DNA of 64,000 nucleotides. It comes from Cafeteria roenbergensis (lineage: Eukaryota > Sar > Bigyra > Bicosoecida > Cafeteriaceae). Each line of letters starts with the position of its first letter. Within the stretch, counting starts at the first letter, position 1. Below the pieces are notes generated by a model. It was not told the DNA's origin and ran no database searches. It saw only the letters and a program-made list of their open reading frames with translations. Shown piece after piece: positions 32,078 to 42,894 of this stretch. The DNA is taken from NCBI GenBank assembly GCA_008330645.1, contig VLTN01000034.1:186001-250000 (forward strand), given 5' to 3'. A program made the position numbers and the translations under genes.

Positions 32078-33681
32078 ATGAGCGGCGGCAAGCGCGTGGT
32101 GCCCACCGTGTGAGGCTCAGGGCGTCGCGGGGTGGAGCCTAGTGCTGCGGGCGGGCACCCGCCGACTCCAGTCTTGCTGCTTCCTTGTTGAGCGCGCTGT
32201 CTGCCTCCGGTGCAGGGCTGAAATCGTCGCCATTCTGAAGGACAAGGGCCGTGCGACTACGGGGTGGATGTCCAAGTGAGCGCTGGGCGCGTGCGCAGCT
32301 CGTGGCGCCGTTGGCACCGACTTGCGGTGCCGCACGGAAATATCTTGTGGCGTTGAATCATCATGCCCCCGACGCGACTTGTGTGTCTCGCAGGTACTCG
32401 GCAAGCGGCTCCGGCCCTGGGTCGCACAACCTGGAGGTGGAGGCGCGCGTGCGCGGGGCCACGCGCCCCGGGTTCCAGAAGCTGCTGGGGTATCTGGTGG
32501 GCAACCCCGCCTGGACCCACGCTGAGTTCCGCGAGACGCGGGCCTACACGCTGCCGGGCAAGGAGCGGCTCATCTCCACTCGCATTGTTGCGCCGGGAAC
32601 CGTCGCTGCGGCCGTGGCGGCGGGAGTTCCCTCCAAGGGCTCGGCCAAGGTTCCCCCTCCGCCGGGCCACGGCGCCGCCCCGGGCAGCTGGGAGCAGGAG
32701 ACCAAGGGGAGGGGGAGCCCCGTCGACTTCACCGTGCATCCCGTCGCCGACATTGGCTTCTCTGCGAGCAGTGCTGCGCAAGCCGCCGCCACTGCAGGCC
32801 GCGTCCGGGCTCCCCGTGACGCCCGGTGCGGCTGGGCGGAGCTCCGCCGCCTCGGCCAGATCCGCATGCAGGCGGCGGTGGAATCCGTGCCCCGCCCCGC
32901 CGCCCCTTCCCGCGAGCAGGTGGCGCGCCTCGAGCGCGACTCCTTCCAGCGCATCAAGCGACGCTGGAGCTTCGTCCACAAGGCGGAGGTCCGTTACGAC
33001 CTCACGGAGGTGCAGGAGGGACGCAGCGCAGCGCAGGCCGACAACGCCCAGCCCAACTACGAGGTGGAGCTCGAGTGGGTCGGGGCCAAGTCCACGGCCC
33101 CTGCTGAGGCGGCCGACAAGCTGCTCTTCAAGGTGGCAGACGTCCTCCTCTTCCTCGCCAGGCACGCCGCGGAGACACCCGCACCGACGTTCGTTGAGGC
33201 GGTCACCCGGGGAGGGGCTCTGCCGGCCCACTCGCCCGGCGGGGCGTCCGCAGCCCAGAGCGCCCGCGCGGCCCCCAAGCCGGCGGCAGCCGCCCCAGGC
33301 CCGGCCCCAGCCGCTGCCCCAGCCGGGATCCCCATTCGCAGCCCGCAGCGCGGTCGTGGCCCAGCGGCAGCTGCTGCTCCTTCGTCTGCGGGTGCTGCTG
33401 CCGCAGCTTCTCAACCCGTGAGGGCGCCCAAGCGCGGCCGCGACCAGGACGACGCCGCGGACCCTGCTGCGCCTGCCGCATCTGACGCCGCTGCTGCGCC
33501 TGCTGCATCTGACGCCGCTGCTGCGCCTGCTGCATCTGACGCCGCTGCTGCGCCTGCCGCATCTGACGCCGCTGCTGCGCCTGCTGCATCTGATGCTGTT
33601 GACAAGCCAGCCCCCGTTGCACCTGCCGCCGACGGCACTGAGGAGCCCTCGCCCAAGCGCCCTGCCGCTGCATCCGAGTGA
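32078..33681 (+). CDS. mRNA-capping RNA 5'-triphosphatase, CET1-like tunnel enzyme
   Basis: Exons 32078-32109, 32216-32275 and 32394-33681 (introns 106 and 118 nt; donors GTGAGG and GTGAGC) give 459 residues with matching phases (2, 2). The N-terminus MSGGKRVVPTVAEIVAILKD precedes the catalytic tunnel strands. Motif A is NLEVEARV near residues 43-50, with two alternating glutamates for metal binding. A middle strand has KERLISTRIV, and the last strands are RRWSFVHKAEVRYDLTEV and, near 253-259, YEVELEW with two more glutamates. This glutamate-strand plan is that of metal-dependent cap triphosphatases of fungi and protists, which remove the gamma-phosphate of nascent mRNA in the nucleus. There is no guanylyltransferase domain, so capping is split over separate proteins. 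The tail is Ala/Pro-rich with a basic patch KRGRD and five 9-residue repeats. Confidence 0.85.
33466..33600 (+). repeat. 27-bp tandem repeat, five copies, in coding sequence
   Basis: The unit encodes nine residues of the type AAPAASDAA. Copies differ mainly by C/T changes at silent positions, and the last copy is partly diverged. It extends the disordered tail of the RNA triphosphatase. Confidence 0.85.
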
Positions 33682-34034
33682 GGCAGCGCTGTCATCAGGC
33701 AGGTGCATCAGCCTGTCCGAGCGGATGCGTGACGACGGTGCATGTTTTCGCGTTGCGGGCATGCTCAAATGCGGTGCCCACTCTGCCGCGGCAGCGGGTT
33801 GCTTGTGCGGCGGGCACCGACTCGCAGGCTCATCATTGCATAATTGACAGCTTCGCCGAGGCGGCCTCGCCTGCCTCAGGCACGCACCGCAGCGGCCACA
33901 AGTGAGTGGCCGCCGTCACAGCCACACGCAGCAGCGCGGGAACAGGGGGGGTAGGGGGTGGGGCTGCTTTGGGCTCACGCGCGCAAGCCCATGCGCTGCA
34001 GCTCGCCGGCTAGGCGGGCAAGAGCGCCGCGCCC
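33682..34034. other. Convergent intergenic region, 353 bp
   Basis: Between two stop codons facing each other. Nothing beyond probable 3' UTRs is seen. The part near 33,780-33,850 is less GC-rich than the flanks. Confidence 0.5.
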
Positions 34035-35648
34035 TCACATCAGCACAAGGTCGGTGCGCACGATGTCGTGGTCTGAGCACCGTGTGCGCAACACTCGGTG
34101 GGAGCCAGGCACCACTTGCGGCACGGACAAGGAGGAGGCGAACCGCCGCAGGCGGGCGGCCAGGGCCTTTGGGGAGGATGGGGCGGGCATTGCGCCGCGG
34201 ACCGTCTGCGCCGGGACGGCGGGCGCCGCTGGGAGGGCCGCCGAGGCATCTGGCGAGCCAGGCGTGGAGGCTCCGCTGGTGGCCGCCCGCGCGGCCCCCC
34301 CAGCAGGTGCCTCGGGCGTCGCGGGGCTGGCGCCCGCGTGCGTCAGCAAAAAGTCGATGCGAGTGCCGAACCGGCACGTGGAGTCGAGCGGGGCGCCGGC
34401 GGGGAGTCCCAAGCGGGCAGGCGCAATCCAGTGGCGGCGCCACAGCCGCACTCCGGAGTGCGTGGCCTCCGTGTCTGTGCGGCCATTCCAGTGGCCGGAC
34501 TGCAGCCAGCTACGGCTGGGGGATCGCGCGCTCGCCACAGCGCCTCGCACAGCGGCCAGAGCAGCTGCCGGCGACCGAGGAAGAGTCGGGGGCGACGCGC
34601 CTGCACCAGCCTTGGCTGTGCTGGCCCTGACCAGGCGGGCGGCCGCCTGCACCGCGCCAGCCTTGGCGCCGTCGGTCGCAAGCGACGCGGCGTCATCGTC
34701 CTGAGCCGCCTTCAGCAGGCCTGCCCAGGACTGCCACGCAGAGTCGTGATAGCCATACCCCGTCTCCTCGGGCACGCCGGGCACAGCGTCGCCGAGGGGG
34801 GCAGTGAGGAGGGGGAGCAACTCGGACTTAAGCGGCAAGAACCCGTCGCGGTCGGCATGCATTTGCGCCCAGGCCGCCTCAGGGTGCTCGGCGGCCAGGG
34901 AGGTGTTGAAGTCACCACAGAGGATGTGGGGGAGCGGCGCACTCCCAGAAGCGGCCATGGCCTTGAGCGCGGCGGAGGCCTGGCGGAACTGCAGGCGCCG
35001 AGCGTTTTCGGTCAGGTGATCGACGTGGATGCACGCCACGAGCGCGCGGCGGAAGGCCGGCACAGGCGCTGGCGCGCCGTCGATTCCCCCCATGCCAGGC
35101 TCTGGCGCACCGGCAAGGGGGGAGCCGGGGGGCGAGCTGGCGGCGCTGGAGGGGTGGGGGTCACTGGTTGCATTTTCCTCCGGACAGGTGCCCTCGCTGA
35201 CGAGCCCGTCATCGGCACTGCTGCCAGCTGAGGCGGCTGAGCCGCCCGACGCAGTCTCCGCGGCCTCGCAACCCGTCGGCACGCGCACAACCGCCACGAC
35301 CATAGCCCGTCGCTCGGTTGTGATGCTCGCGGCCGCGTCGAGGCGCACCCACTCGGCGAGCTCGATGGGGTGGCGGGACAGAATCGACTGACCCAGGCCG
35401 TAGCTGGACACGCCCGAGGCGCAGTACGACAGGCCCGTTGCCGCCGAAATGGCGCTCAGGCATGTGCGTCTGCCAGAGGCGGCGCCGCCCGCGTGGCTGG
35501 ACCGCGCAGGGTGGAACCCCGACTCTTGCATGCACACCACGTCGGCGCCGCTGTCGATGATTTCCTTGGAGAGCGCCTCCACCGAGCTGTCCATGAACAT
35601 GTGCACGTTCCACGACGCCACGCGGAGGATGGCGGCGTCTGAGGCCAT
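34035..35648 (-). CDS. Endonuclease/exonuclease/phosphatase (EEP) family enzyme
   Basis: One exon of 537 residues starting MASDAAILRVASWNVH. The EEP fold residues are visible: Asn in SWNVH (residue about 13), Glu in VVCMQES (about 39), the strand-turn AMVVAVVRVP, the His-containing strand LVACIHVDHL, GDFN in HILCGDFNTS, and SDHD near the C-terminus (CSDHDIVRTDLVLM). This metal-dependent fold serves APE1-like nucleases, Tdp2, sphingomyelinases, deadenylases and inositol phosphatases; no subgroup is clear. Three Ala/Ser/Pro-rich insertions lengthen it beyond the usual 250-350 residues. The open frame continues upstream to 36077, including an Arg-rich stretch that would look like a mitochondrial presequence if translation began at 35819. 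That ATG overlaps the start of the plus-strand neighbour, so the internal start is preferred. Confidence 0.82.
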   Translation of the reverse strand: MASDAAILRVASWNVHMFMDSSVEALSKEIIDSGADVVCMQESGFHPARSSHAGGAASGRRTCLSAISAATGLSYCASGVSSYGLGQSILSRHPIELAEWVRLDAAASITTERRAMVVAVVRVPTGCEAAETASGGSAASAGSSADDGLVSEGTCPEENATSDPHPSSAASSPPGSPLAGAPEPGMGGIDGAPAPVPAFRRALVACIHVDHLTENARRLQFRQASAALKAMAASGSAPLPHILCGDFNTSLAAEHPEAAWAQMHADRDGFLPLKSELLPLLTAPLGDAVPGVPEETGYGYHDSAWQSWAGLLKAAQDDDAASLATDGAKAGAVQAAARLVRASTAKAGAGASPPTLPRSPAAALAAVRGAVASARSPSRSWLQSGHWNGRTDTEATHSGVRLWRRHWIAPARLGLPAGAPLDSTCRFGTRIDFLLTHAGASPATPEAPAGGAARAATSGASTPGSPDASAALPAAPAVPAQTVRGAMPAPSSPKALAARLRRFASSLSVPQVVPGSHRVLRTRCSDHDIVRTDLVLM

Positions 35649-35817
35649 GGCCCGCCCGGCCCGGCGCGCAACTGAGGCTGCCAGGGCTGCCAGGCGGCTG
35701 CGGAGTGAAACACGCACGCGTCGTGCGCCGGGCGGCAGAGCAACCTCGCGAGCGCACTGTACGGCTCCGCGCAAGCATTGCGGACGCCACGCAAGTCGCG
35801 CGTGCACCGCTGGAGCC
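35649..35817. promoter_or_regulatory. Divergent promoter region, 169 bp
   Basis: This lies between the start codons of the EEP enzyme and the large Ala-rich protein. The shared promoter is inferred from spacing. If the EEP protein starts upstream at 35819 instead, this stretch is coding. Confidence 0.35.
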
Positions 35818-38800
35818 ATGAGCGGCGAGGCGCCCAGCGATGGGTACGAGGACCCGTTCGAGGAGGTGCGTCGCGCGCCCTGTCCCCGCCCGTGCCCCCT
35901 TCGTCGCGCCTGCCCCGCCGACCGCGGCCTCCGGGCGCGAATTGCGGTGCGTGCCCTGCCGCACGGCGACGCAGCTGGCCTTGCCCCCGCCGACGCGCTC
36001 GTTTCGCCCGCGCAGGCGCGGGACTTCTTCGAGTTTGGCCTCCACGAGTCCTCTCGGTTCAGCGGCACGGTGAGCACGCCCTCGGCTGGCCCCCGCCGCG
36101 CCAGGGTTCCGTCGCCGAATGGTCGCAGTGCCAGCAGGAGTCACTGCACGCCGCTGCCAGGCCGTGCAGGGGATGTTTCTGGCTGCCATCGCCGAGTCTG
36201 AACGCAAGCGCGACTTCCTGGCGTCGGACGGCGCGCGAGGGCTCCCCCTCCGCCTCTGAAAGGCCCGAGCCGCGGGTGCGAAGAGCAAGCGATGGCTTGG
36301 AAAGGCGAGGATGCTGGCTTTGCTGCACGCTGCTCGCAGGTCGTGTTCTGGGTAAGCGTGCCCGCCACTGGCGGCAAACCCGCACGCATGCAGTACCTGA
36401 CTGTAGCTGTGCGCAAGCCGGGCACTGTGCCCCGCGTGCAGGCCAGCCTCACGAAGCAAAAGGGAGAGTGCATTGCAGAAATGTCCGACTCCGTGTTCTT
36501 CAAGGTCTACTCTGTGAGTGGGCCACAGCCACCCGCCGCCAAGCGTGCCTGTTTTGTGCCCTACTGTGTGGCGGTGGTGCGGGCCTGCGCCGTGTGCGTG
36601 TCGAGTCCCGAGCCGCGCGCCGGCCAGCCGCGTCCCACCCACAACCCCCCCCCCTCCCCCCACGGTGTTCCCGCACCCCCCCCCCACCGCTGTCCCCGCC
36701 CCATCACAGGGCAAGCTCCCCACGAGCGAGGTGGTCGCGCTTTGCCTGGGCGGCACCATCAAGGTGCACTGGCTCCGCTACGACGTGCTCAAGGGCCTCG
36801 CCGACGCCATGGACTTCTCCGTACAGCGCTGGGCGCGGTTCTACCTCACCAAGGGCATGCCGCGCCGCTGCAGGCAGCTTGCCACGGAGGCGGTGGGGGA
36901 GCTTCGGGCCGCCGGGAGCGAGGAGGAGGCGGAGTCCCTCACTCGTGACCTCGACCGGATCGCCGCGGAGTTCGGCACGGCCTCTTTCTTCCTGGACGAC
37001 GAGGCGAGGGACGCAGCGCAACGGGAGAAGGAGGACGCGGAGGAGGACGCGGAGGACGCAGCGGCGGCGGCGGCGGCGGCACAGTCGGGCGACGACTACG
37101 ACCCACGAACCGATCGGGCAGAGCCGCGGCTCGTGCGCTGGAGGCCTAGGGACGCCTCCGCCGACAGCCCTGGTGCCGGGGCAGCAGCGGGCACATCTGA
37201 GGCGGAGGGCGCCCCCGTGGCAGACCCGGCCGGCTCGCACGCGGCCCCGATCCTTCCGGACCCTTCCTCCGTTGCAGGGGCGCCGCCAACGCCCCTGCCT
37301 CGCGCGGCCATCCACTCGCTGGCCACGCTGGGAGCGGCGGCGGGGAACGCACAGTGGATGCGCCGCTCCGCCCGACTCGCGCTGCTCGCGGCGCTGGCGC
37401 CGCCGCCGCCGCCGGCTACGCACGGCAGCGATGCGCTGCAGCCGCAGCCCGCGGCCGCGACGGAGCTGCCTCCCGACTCGAGTCCATACCCTGATCCGGC
37501 CGACACCGGCTCTCTTGCCGCGGTGCTGCCGCCATGGTGGCCCGTGCCTGCCGCGACCGCGCGCGCGTGGCGGGCCGCGGCAGAGCTCGATGAGCCCTGC
37601 CCCTCCGGCTCTGCTGCCTGGAAGGACCAGCCGGCACACCGGAAGACCCCGTCTCTCGCCGAAGCCGCCGCAGCCGCGACCGCCATGGCGCTTGGTCAGC
37701 TGGCCCCCGCGGCAGCAGGTGCCGCCCTGCGAGCATCGGCCCAGGTGGCGTCAGCTGACGCTGCGCTGTCCCGGTCAGCGGGCGTGCCGCCCATCCTCCC
37801 GCCGCCGCCCCTTCACAGACGAAGCCGCAAGCCTCGCCGTTCCAAGCGCAACAGCAGCGCCGATGGTGCCGCCGGTGGTGCCGCCGGCGGCTCAGCTAGC
37901 GGGCGGCACTCACCCTCCTCGCCATCGGCAGCCGACGGCTCCCCCAAGAGCTCGGGCAAATCACCGAGGAGACGTCGGCGGAGGTCCGATCCTGCAGCCA
38001 CTGCGGACACCCCAGCTGCCAGTGGGCAGACCCCCCCGGCAGACAGCGCGGCGGAGCTGGTTGCATCGCCGCGACGAGTAGTCGCGCCCTCGGCTGCCGT
38101 GCCTCCGGCAAAGGCACCCCCGTCAACTTCCGGCACCGCCGATGGCAGCGCAGCCGCTGCCCCTGCTGCCCCCGCAGCAACGGCGGGTCCAGCCGCGACG
38201 TCGGGAACCGGGGATGCCTCTGGGGAACGCCCGCCTGCACCCGCCGCCAGCGCGACCCCCAGTGCCCCGGCCAGTTCGATAGACGGCTCTGCCGGTGCTG
38301 CTGCTGCCGGCGTTGCTCCCAAGTCCGGCGCAGCAGGATCTGCTGCTGCCGGCGTTGCTCCCGAGCCCGGCTCTGCCGGCGCTGCGGTGCCCGTCGCCTC
38401 CCCCGGCCCACAGGTCTCCGTTGCGGAAGGGGAGGTGCTCTCGGGAAACCCCTTCGCCGGGCCCGGCGTCCCAGGCGTGGCGGCACCAGCTGGAGTGGAG
38501 CCGTCATCGGCGGCTGACGTTGTTGGGAGGCAAGCCGACTACGCTGATGCAGCTGCTCGCGGCGACGTCGGCGCCGCTGCCGCTGCTGCTGCTGGTGCAA
38601 CTGCAGCCGATCTCGGCTCTGCCGATGGAGCTGCCAGCAGTGTTTCGGTCCCCAAGGCTGCCGCCACAGGCGCGCAGCCCGCCGCGGTGCCAGCTGTCGC
38701 CGGGGACGCGTCTGTCGCGAGTTCCGCCAGCAGCCCGGGGCGGTCCGCCACGGAAGGAGCGTCGCGCAGTCAGCAGGCGGCGCTCCCATCGCGGCGCGTA

Positions 38801-41551
38801 CCTGCGCCCCCCCCTCCGCCGAGGCAGAGCCGCAGCGATGCTCCCGCTGCGACTCCGCGAACTGGCGGATCAGCTGATAGCGAGACTGCCTCCCAGGCAT
38901 CCTCCGACGCGCCAGCTGTCCCCGCCACTGCCCCGGCCGCGGCTGCTGCCGCAGACCCAGCCGAGCGTTCGACCCCGCCAGCCAAGCCCGCTGCAGCCGC
39001 TGCCGAGAGGCCACCGCCCGCGGACGCCACGTCACTCGGCCGCGCCGCTGACGCTGCCGCCGCCGAGGCCCTCATCTTCGCTGTCACAGGGCGCCACCTC
39101 GATGACGTCATTGCAGAAGCGGCAGCTGCAGGGCCGGCGAGCCGCAGCGCTGGCGAGCCAGGCGAATCGGCGACAGCGGCGGCTCCCTCAGTGTCAGGAA
39201 GCTCTGCCAGAAACGCGCCCGGCAGAGCTGCCTTGCGGGTGGTTCGGGCCGTGCTGCTGCCGGGCGCAGCGTGCGCCTCGGCGGAGTGCGGGCCAGAAGG
39301 CAGCGCGGCGGCGGCCCTGCTTCCGTCGCTTCCATCGCAGCGCGGTGCTGCCGCCGCGACGCTGCCGGCCGCAGCGGGGTCGTCAGTCGGCCCGAGTGGC
39401 TCTGGAGCGCCAGCCGCGACCGCCAGCGACGCCGCGGCAGCAGGGGCGGGAGCGGTCAGCGCCGCGGCGGAGGACGTCTCGGCGCCCAGGCTGCGGGGGC
39501 GCGCACCCCCCCTGACGGCAGCGCCTCTGGCGCCGGGGGCGGCCCACGGGCTGCGGGCCATCGTGGGGGCCTGCGGAGTGGTCGTCCCGGCCTCGCTGGT
39601 GAGAGAAGCGGTCCGCTCGGGGTCGGGTGCGGCATTGCCCCGCGGAGTGTCAGTCGCGCCTGCCCGGGCCGTGCTTGGAGGGATCGGCCTGGCACCAGCA
39701 GAGCTCTTGGGCAAGGGCCCTGACGCTGCAACGTCTGCCGACGGGACGGAGGTGTCGCGCGGTGTCTCTGCTGCAACAGACGCTCCTGCAGCCTCGGCTG
39801 CCATGGCGACCGCGCCTCCAGCAGGTGGCGATGGCGCAGCGAAGCTGGATACTCCAAACGACAGCGATGAGGACGAATCGACGTCCTCGTCGCTCTTTTC
39901 TGCCCCCATGAGCGCGATCGCGTCTCTCATCGGCCTGGGATGGGACGACGACGCAGACGTCAACAGCACGGCTCGAGCCGACGCGGAAGCGAAGCCGACG
40001 TCAACGGCGGCGGGCGCGGCGGCGGGGGAGGATAGGGCTGCGCCGGGCGCCGCTCCGGCAGCATCGGGCCAGGGGGAGGCCGAGGCCGACCTGAGAATGG
40101 CTGGCCGCGGATGGGCCCCGGGGTGCGCGTCAGCTGACTTCCTCGTTGTCTGGCCCGCAGCCGTGTCGAGGGGCGGGCGGCGAGCCAGCGGGCTCCTGCC
40201 TCCAGCGCTCAGCGCGCATTGGTCGACCGGCCGCGACGGGCAGAGCGACCCGGACGCGACGTCGGCGCAGCTGGAGCACGACGAAGGCGCGGTCGCCGCC
40301 GACGGGGCACCCGCTCCAGCTGGCCTGATGGCGGCTGCGACAGCGGCGGCATCTGCAACTGCGGCGGCCGGAATCGTTGGGCGAGCCATCCTCGGCTCAG
40401 CGCAGAGCTTGACCGAAGACATCGGGCAGACGCTCGCAGTGTCCGTGGCGCCGCTCCTGCCGCCTGGGCCTGCGAGCGGCGCGAGGGCCTCGGCTGGCGC
40501 AGCAGCGGCCGCTGCCGGAGGCGAGGCCGCCTCGGCCGCGCTGGAGCGTGAACGGCCTGGGCGCGAGGCGGAGGACGACGGGTCGGCGGCGCCGCCGGGG
40601 GACGAGGCAGCGCCGGGCGAGCCTCTCGAGTACTGGGCTGGCGCCGTCGTGGCCGAAGGGCGGCATCAGCGCCCAGTCTTCAGCCTGTCCTCCGCCGGTC
40701 CGGCGATGGGCATGGCCATGGGGGTGCCGCTCTTCGAAGACATGGAAGGGTCTGGCTCTGCCGACGGCAGCCCCGGGGTGGCTGCTTCGGGCGGCCGCCT
40801 CTCGCGAGCAGCCGGCTCTGCGGCGGCGCCTGGCTCCGCCGGGGCCGGTGAAGCAAGCGCGTCGCGCACCGGAGCGGGCTCTGACTCTCTCGGGAAGGCA
40901 GTTGGTCTGGCCAGCCGGCTCGCAGGCGCCGCCGGCGCAGCTGCCGGCGCGGCAGCTGGCGCTGCTGTCGGTGCAGCTGCTGCAGGTTCGGCGGCGGCCG
41001 GAGGGGTCACTGCGCCGCTAGGGTCCGCCGTTGGCATGGATGGGTGGGGCGGCGAAGCGGGCTCCTCCGGCCGCTCTGGCGGTGTCGCCACGCCCTCTGG
41101 GAGGCCCGAAAGTGGCTCTGCCGGTGCCTATGCCCCCGAAGCGTTGGCGAGCCAAACGGCGGCGTCCCCGCAGCCGGCTCTGCCCAGGGGCCCCGCCGCA
41201 GCAGCAGGCGAGGCGGTGCGACGGGCGCTGCTGGGCCAGGCGGCCATGGTGCGTGCCGGCGTGGGCACGACCCTGCCTGGCACGGCGGCGGACCGCGCTC
41301 CTTCGGCGCTGGCGCCGTCCGGCTCGCGAGGCCCACAGGCTGCCAGCGGTTTCGGCGGTCCGCGTGCCGCGGTGGGGGCCGATCCCTCCCAGGACTGGGG
41401 GTCGGCGCTGGCCAGACAGCAGCAGGAGTGGTGGTGGAGAGGGGCTGGGCTGGCGCCCCGGCCGGCAGAGCTGTTGCTCTCTCTGGAGGCGGCTCTGCAA
41501 GCGGCCAGACAGCGCTGGCAGCAGCGCCGGGCGCAGCGTGGCCGAGGCTGA
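35818..41551 (+). CDS. Large unknown Ala/Pro-rich protein, multi-exon
   Basis: Unrecognised. Exons supported by splice sites and phase are 35818-35865, 36016-36069, one starting at 36170 (or 36161; two AG sites nine bases apart), one ending at 36513, and 36710-41551. Donors are GTGCGT, GTGAGC and GTGAGT. The junction between the third and fourth exons is not resolved: the frame starting GMFLAAIAESERKRDFLA meets a stop at 36257, and no GT donor before it fits the phase of the next exon. The ordered part reads DPFEEARDFFEFGLHESSRF, then SDSVFFKVYSGKLPTSEVV and a helical block with LGGTIKVHWLRYDVLKGL, FSVQRWARFYLTKGMPRRC. The rest, over 1,400 residues, is low-complexity Ala/Pro/Ser/Gly sequence with a few helical islands and a C-terminal helix ending QRWQQRRAQRGRG. 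The last intron has a C-rich tract. About 1,700 residues in total. Confidence 0.55.
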
Positions 41552-41705
41552 CGCGCCGCTTCGAAGGCTGCAGTGTGGGTTTGCGCTGCCAACGCCCGCT
41601 TGGGGCGCTGGCTGGTTGCCGGCACCTACCGGCCGGCGCGGGCCAAAATGTGCCTGCAGTTGCACACGGCCGGCCGACGCCTCTGTGGGTGCGACTGAAC
41701 ATTAA

Positions 41706-41739
41706 TGCGTGCATGCGTGCGTGCGTGCGTGCGTGTGTG
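41706..41739. repeat. (TGCG)n microsatellite
   Basis: Tetranucleotide GTGC/TGCG repeats with a TGCA variant, in the 240-bp convergent gap after the large Ala-rich gene. Confidence 0.8.
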
Positions 41740-41791
41740 AGGTCCATGGCACGCAGTGGGCGCTGGAGCGAACACTTGCGACACCGGCGGG

Positions 41792-42778
41792 TCACACAAT
41801 GCGTCGCCTCCACTGAAGCGAACACCGCCAGAGCATCAGCACCCGTCGTGCCGAAGCACGCTCCGCTGTTGCCCGTAGCGCCTCCACGTCCCACGCTCCC
41901 ACCCACTCGGCCAACTCAACCGCATCAGCAGACCACCGGGCCGTACTTGCTCTGGCCGCCAGGTCGGCCCCGCACAGCAGCAGCACGCGTGCGGTGTTGT
42001 GACGGCAGCAGGCCACGGCGAAGTGGAGCGGTTGCCACCCGTCGAAGACATCGTCTTCCCCCATGGGAAGGCTGGAGTCCAGCCGGCTGCGGGCGCAAGC
42101 GTGCACCGTCGCCCCGTGCGCAAGCAGCAGCCGCACCGTTGAGACGTGCCCATTGACAGCAGCGCAGTGCAAGGGCGTGATGTGACATCGCAGCTCGCCG
42201 CGGCCGGCGCGAGCCCCGGCCGACAAGAGCATCTCGCACACACTGTCCAGCCCCCGCGCTGCTGCCTCGTGCAGGGGTTGCCACAAGCAAAAGTAGTCCA
42301 CGCTGTCGTGGCAGTTCACCCCCCCGCATGGCTCTTCAAGGCAGCTGCCTGACTGCTCCGAAGGGGTGTGCAACCCCGAGCCCAGCATCAAGCATTCCGC
42401 GTGCACGTCCGCCCCCCGGTCAAGAAGCAACCTGCAGCACTCTGCGCTTCGGCCCAGAACGGCTGCGTGCAGTGCGGTCATCGACTTGGCGTCAGCGGAG
42501 TGCCGCGCCGAGGCGCTTGCGCCGGCCAGCAAGAGCGAGTTGACTTCGGACACGTCACCCCGGCCTGCCGCCTCCACAAGCGCCCGACTTTCCGCCGCTC
42601 TGCCCGCCCCAAACATAAGCAACGGGCGAGGCTTGGCCCCCAAGGGCGTGGGCGCCTCCGCGCTTGCCAGTGACGAACTTCCGGCCACGACCACCTCGGC
42701 AGAGCCAAGCGCGTGCGCCCCAACCACACGCAATGGCATGCTGCACGACGAGACAGCACGCTCCCGAACAGAACACAT
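41792..42778 (-). CDS. Ankyrin-repeat protein
   Basis: One exon of 328 residues from MCSVRERAVSSC, the first ATG of a frame open from the upstream gene's stop. Four ankyrin repeats are clear: ALVEAAGRGDVSEVNSLLLA, MTALHAAVLGRSAECCRLLL, PLHEAAARGLDSVCEMLLSA, TPLHCAAVNGHVSTVRLLLA, followed by a fifth-like QPLHFAVACCRHNTARVLLL. Between repeats 2 and 3 a Cys-containing loop of about 35 residues interrupts the stack, and repeats 4 and 5 are separated by another. The C-terminal helix ends WRCSLQWRRRIV, rich in Trp and Arg. It would be a protein-binding scaffold; partners are unknown. It lies 116 bp downstream of, and co-oriented with, the membrane protein gene. Confidence 0.8.
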   Translation of the reverse strand: MCSVRERAVSSCSMPLRVVGAHALGSAEVVVAGSSSLASAEAPTPLGAKPRPLLMFGAGRAAESRALVEAAGRGDVSEVNSLLLAGASASARHSADAKSMTALHAAVLGRSAECCRLLLDRGADVHAECLMLGSGLHTPSEQSGSCLEEPCGGVNCHDSVDYFCLWQPLHEAAARGLDSVCEMLLSAGARAGRGELRCHITPLHCAAVNGHVSTVRLLLAHGATVHACARSRLDSSLPMGEDDVFDGWQPLHFAVACCRHNTARVLLLCGADLAARASTARWSADAVELAEWVGAWDVEALRATAERASARRVLMLWRCSLQWRRRIV

Positions 42779-42894
42779 GTCCCCAGCACCCGAGCCCTGT
42801 GCGCATTCGGGCAGTGCGCAGAGAGCGCGCTTGGCTGCGGCCGGCACCCAGTCAAGCACAAGGCGAAGCTTTGGCCCGCGTGCCAAGCAAACCC

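Noticed and set aside
32257-33768. 503-residue minus-strand frame opposite the RNA triphosphatase
   Set aside because: The plus strand has catalytic motifs and fitting splice sites; the minus frame has none.
35649-36077. Arg-rich N-terminal extension of the EEP enzyme as a mitochondrial presequence
   Set aside because: It would overlap the first exons of the divergent gene; the internal ATG directly before the conserved domain is simpler. Not fully excluded.
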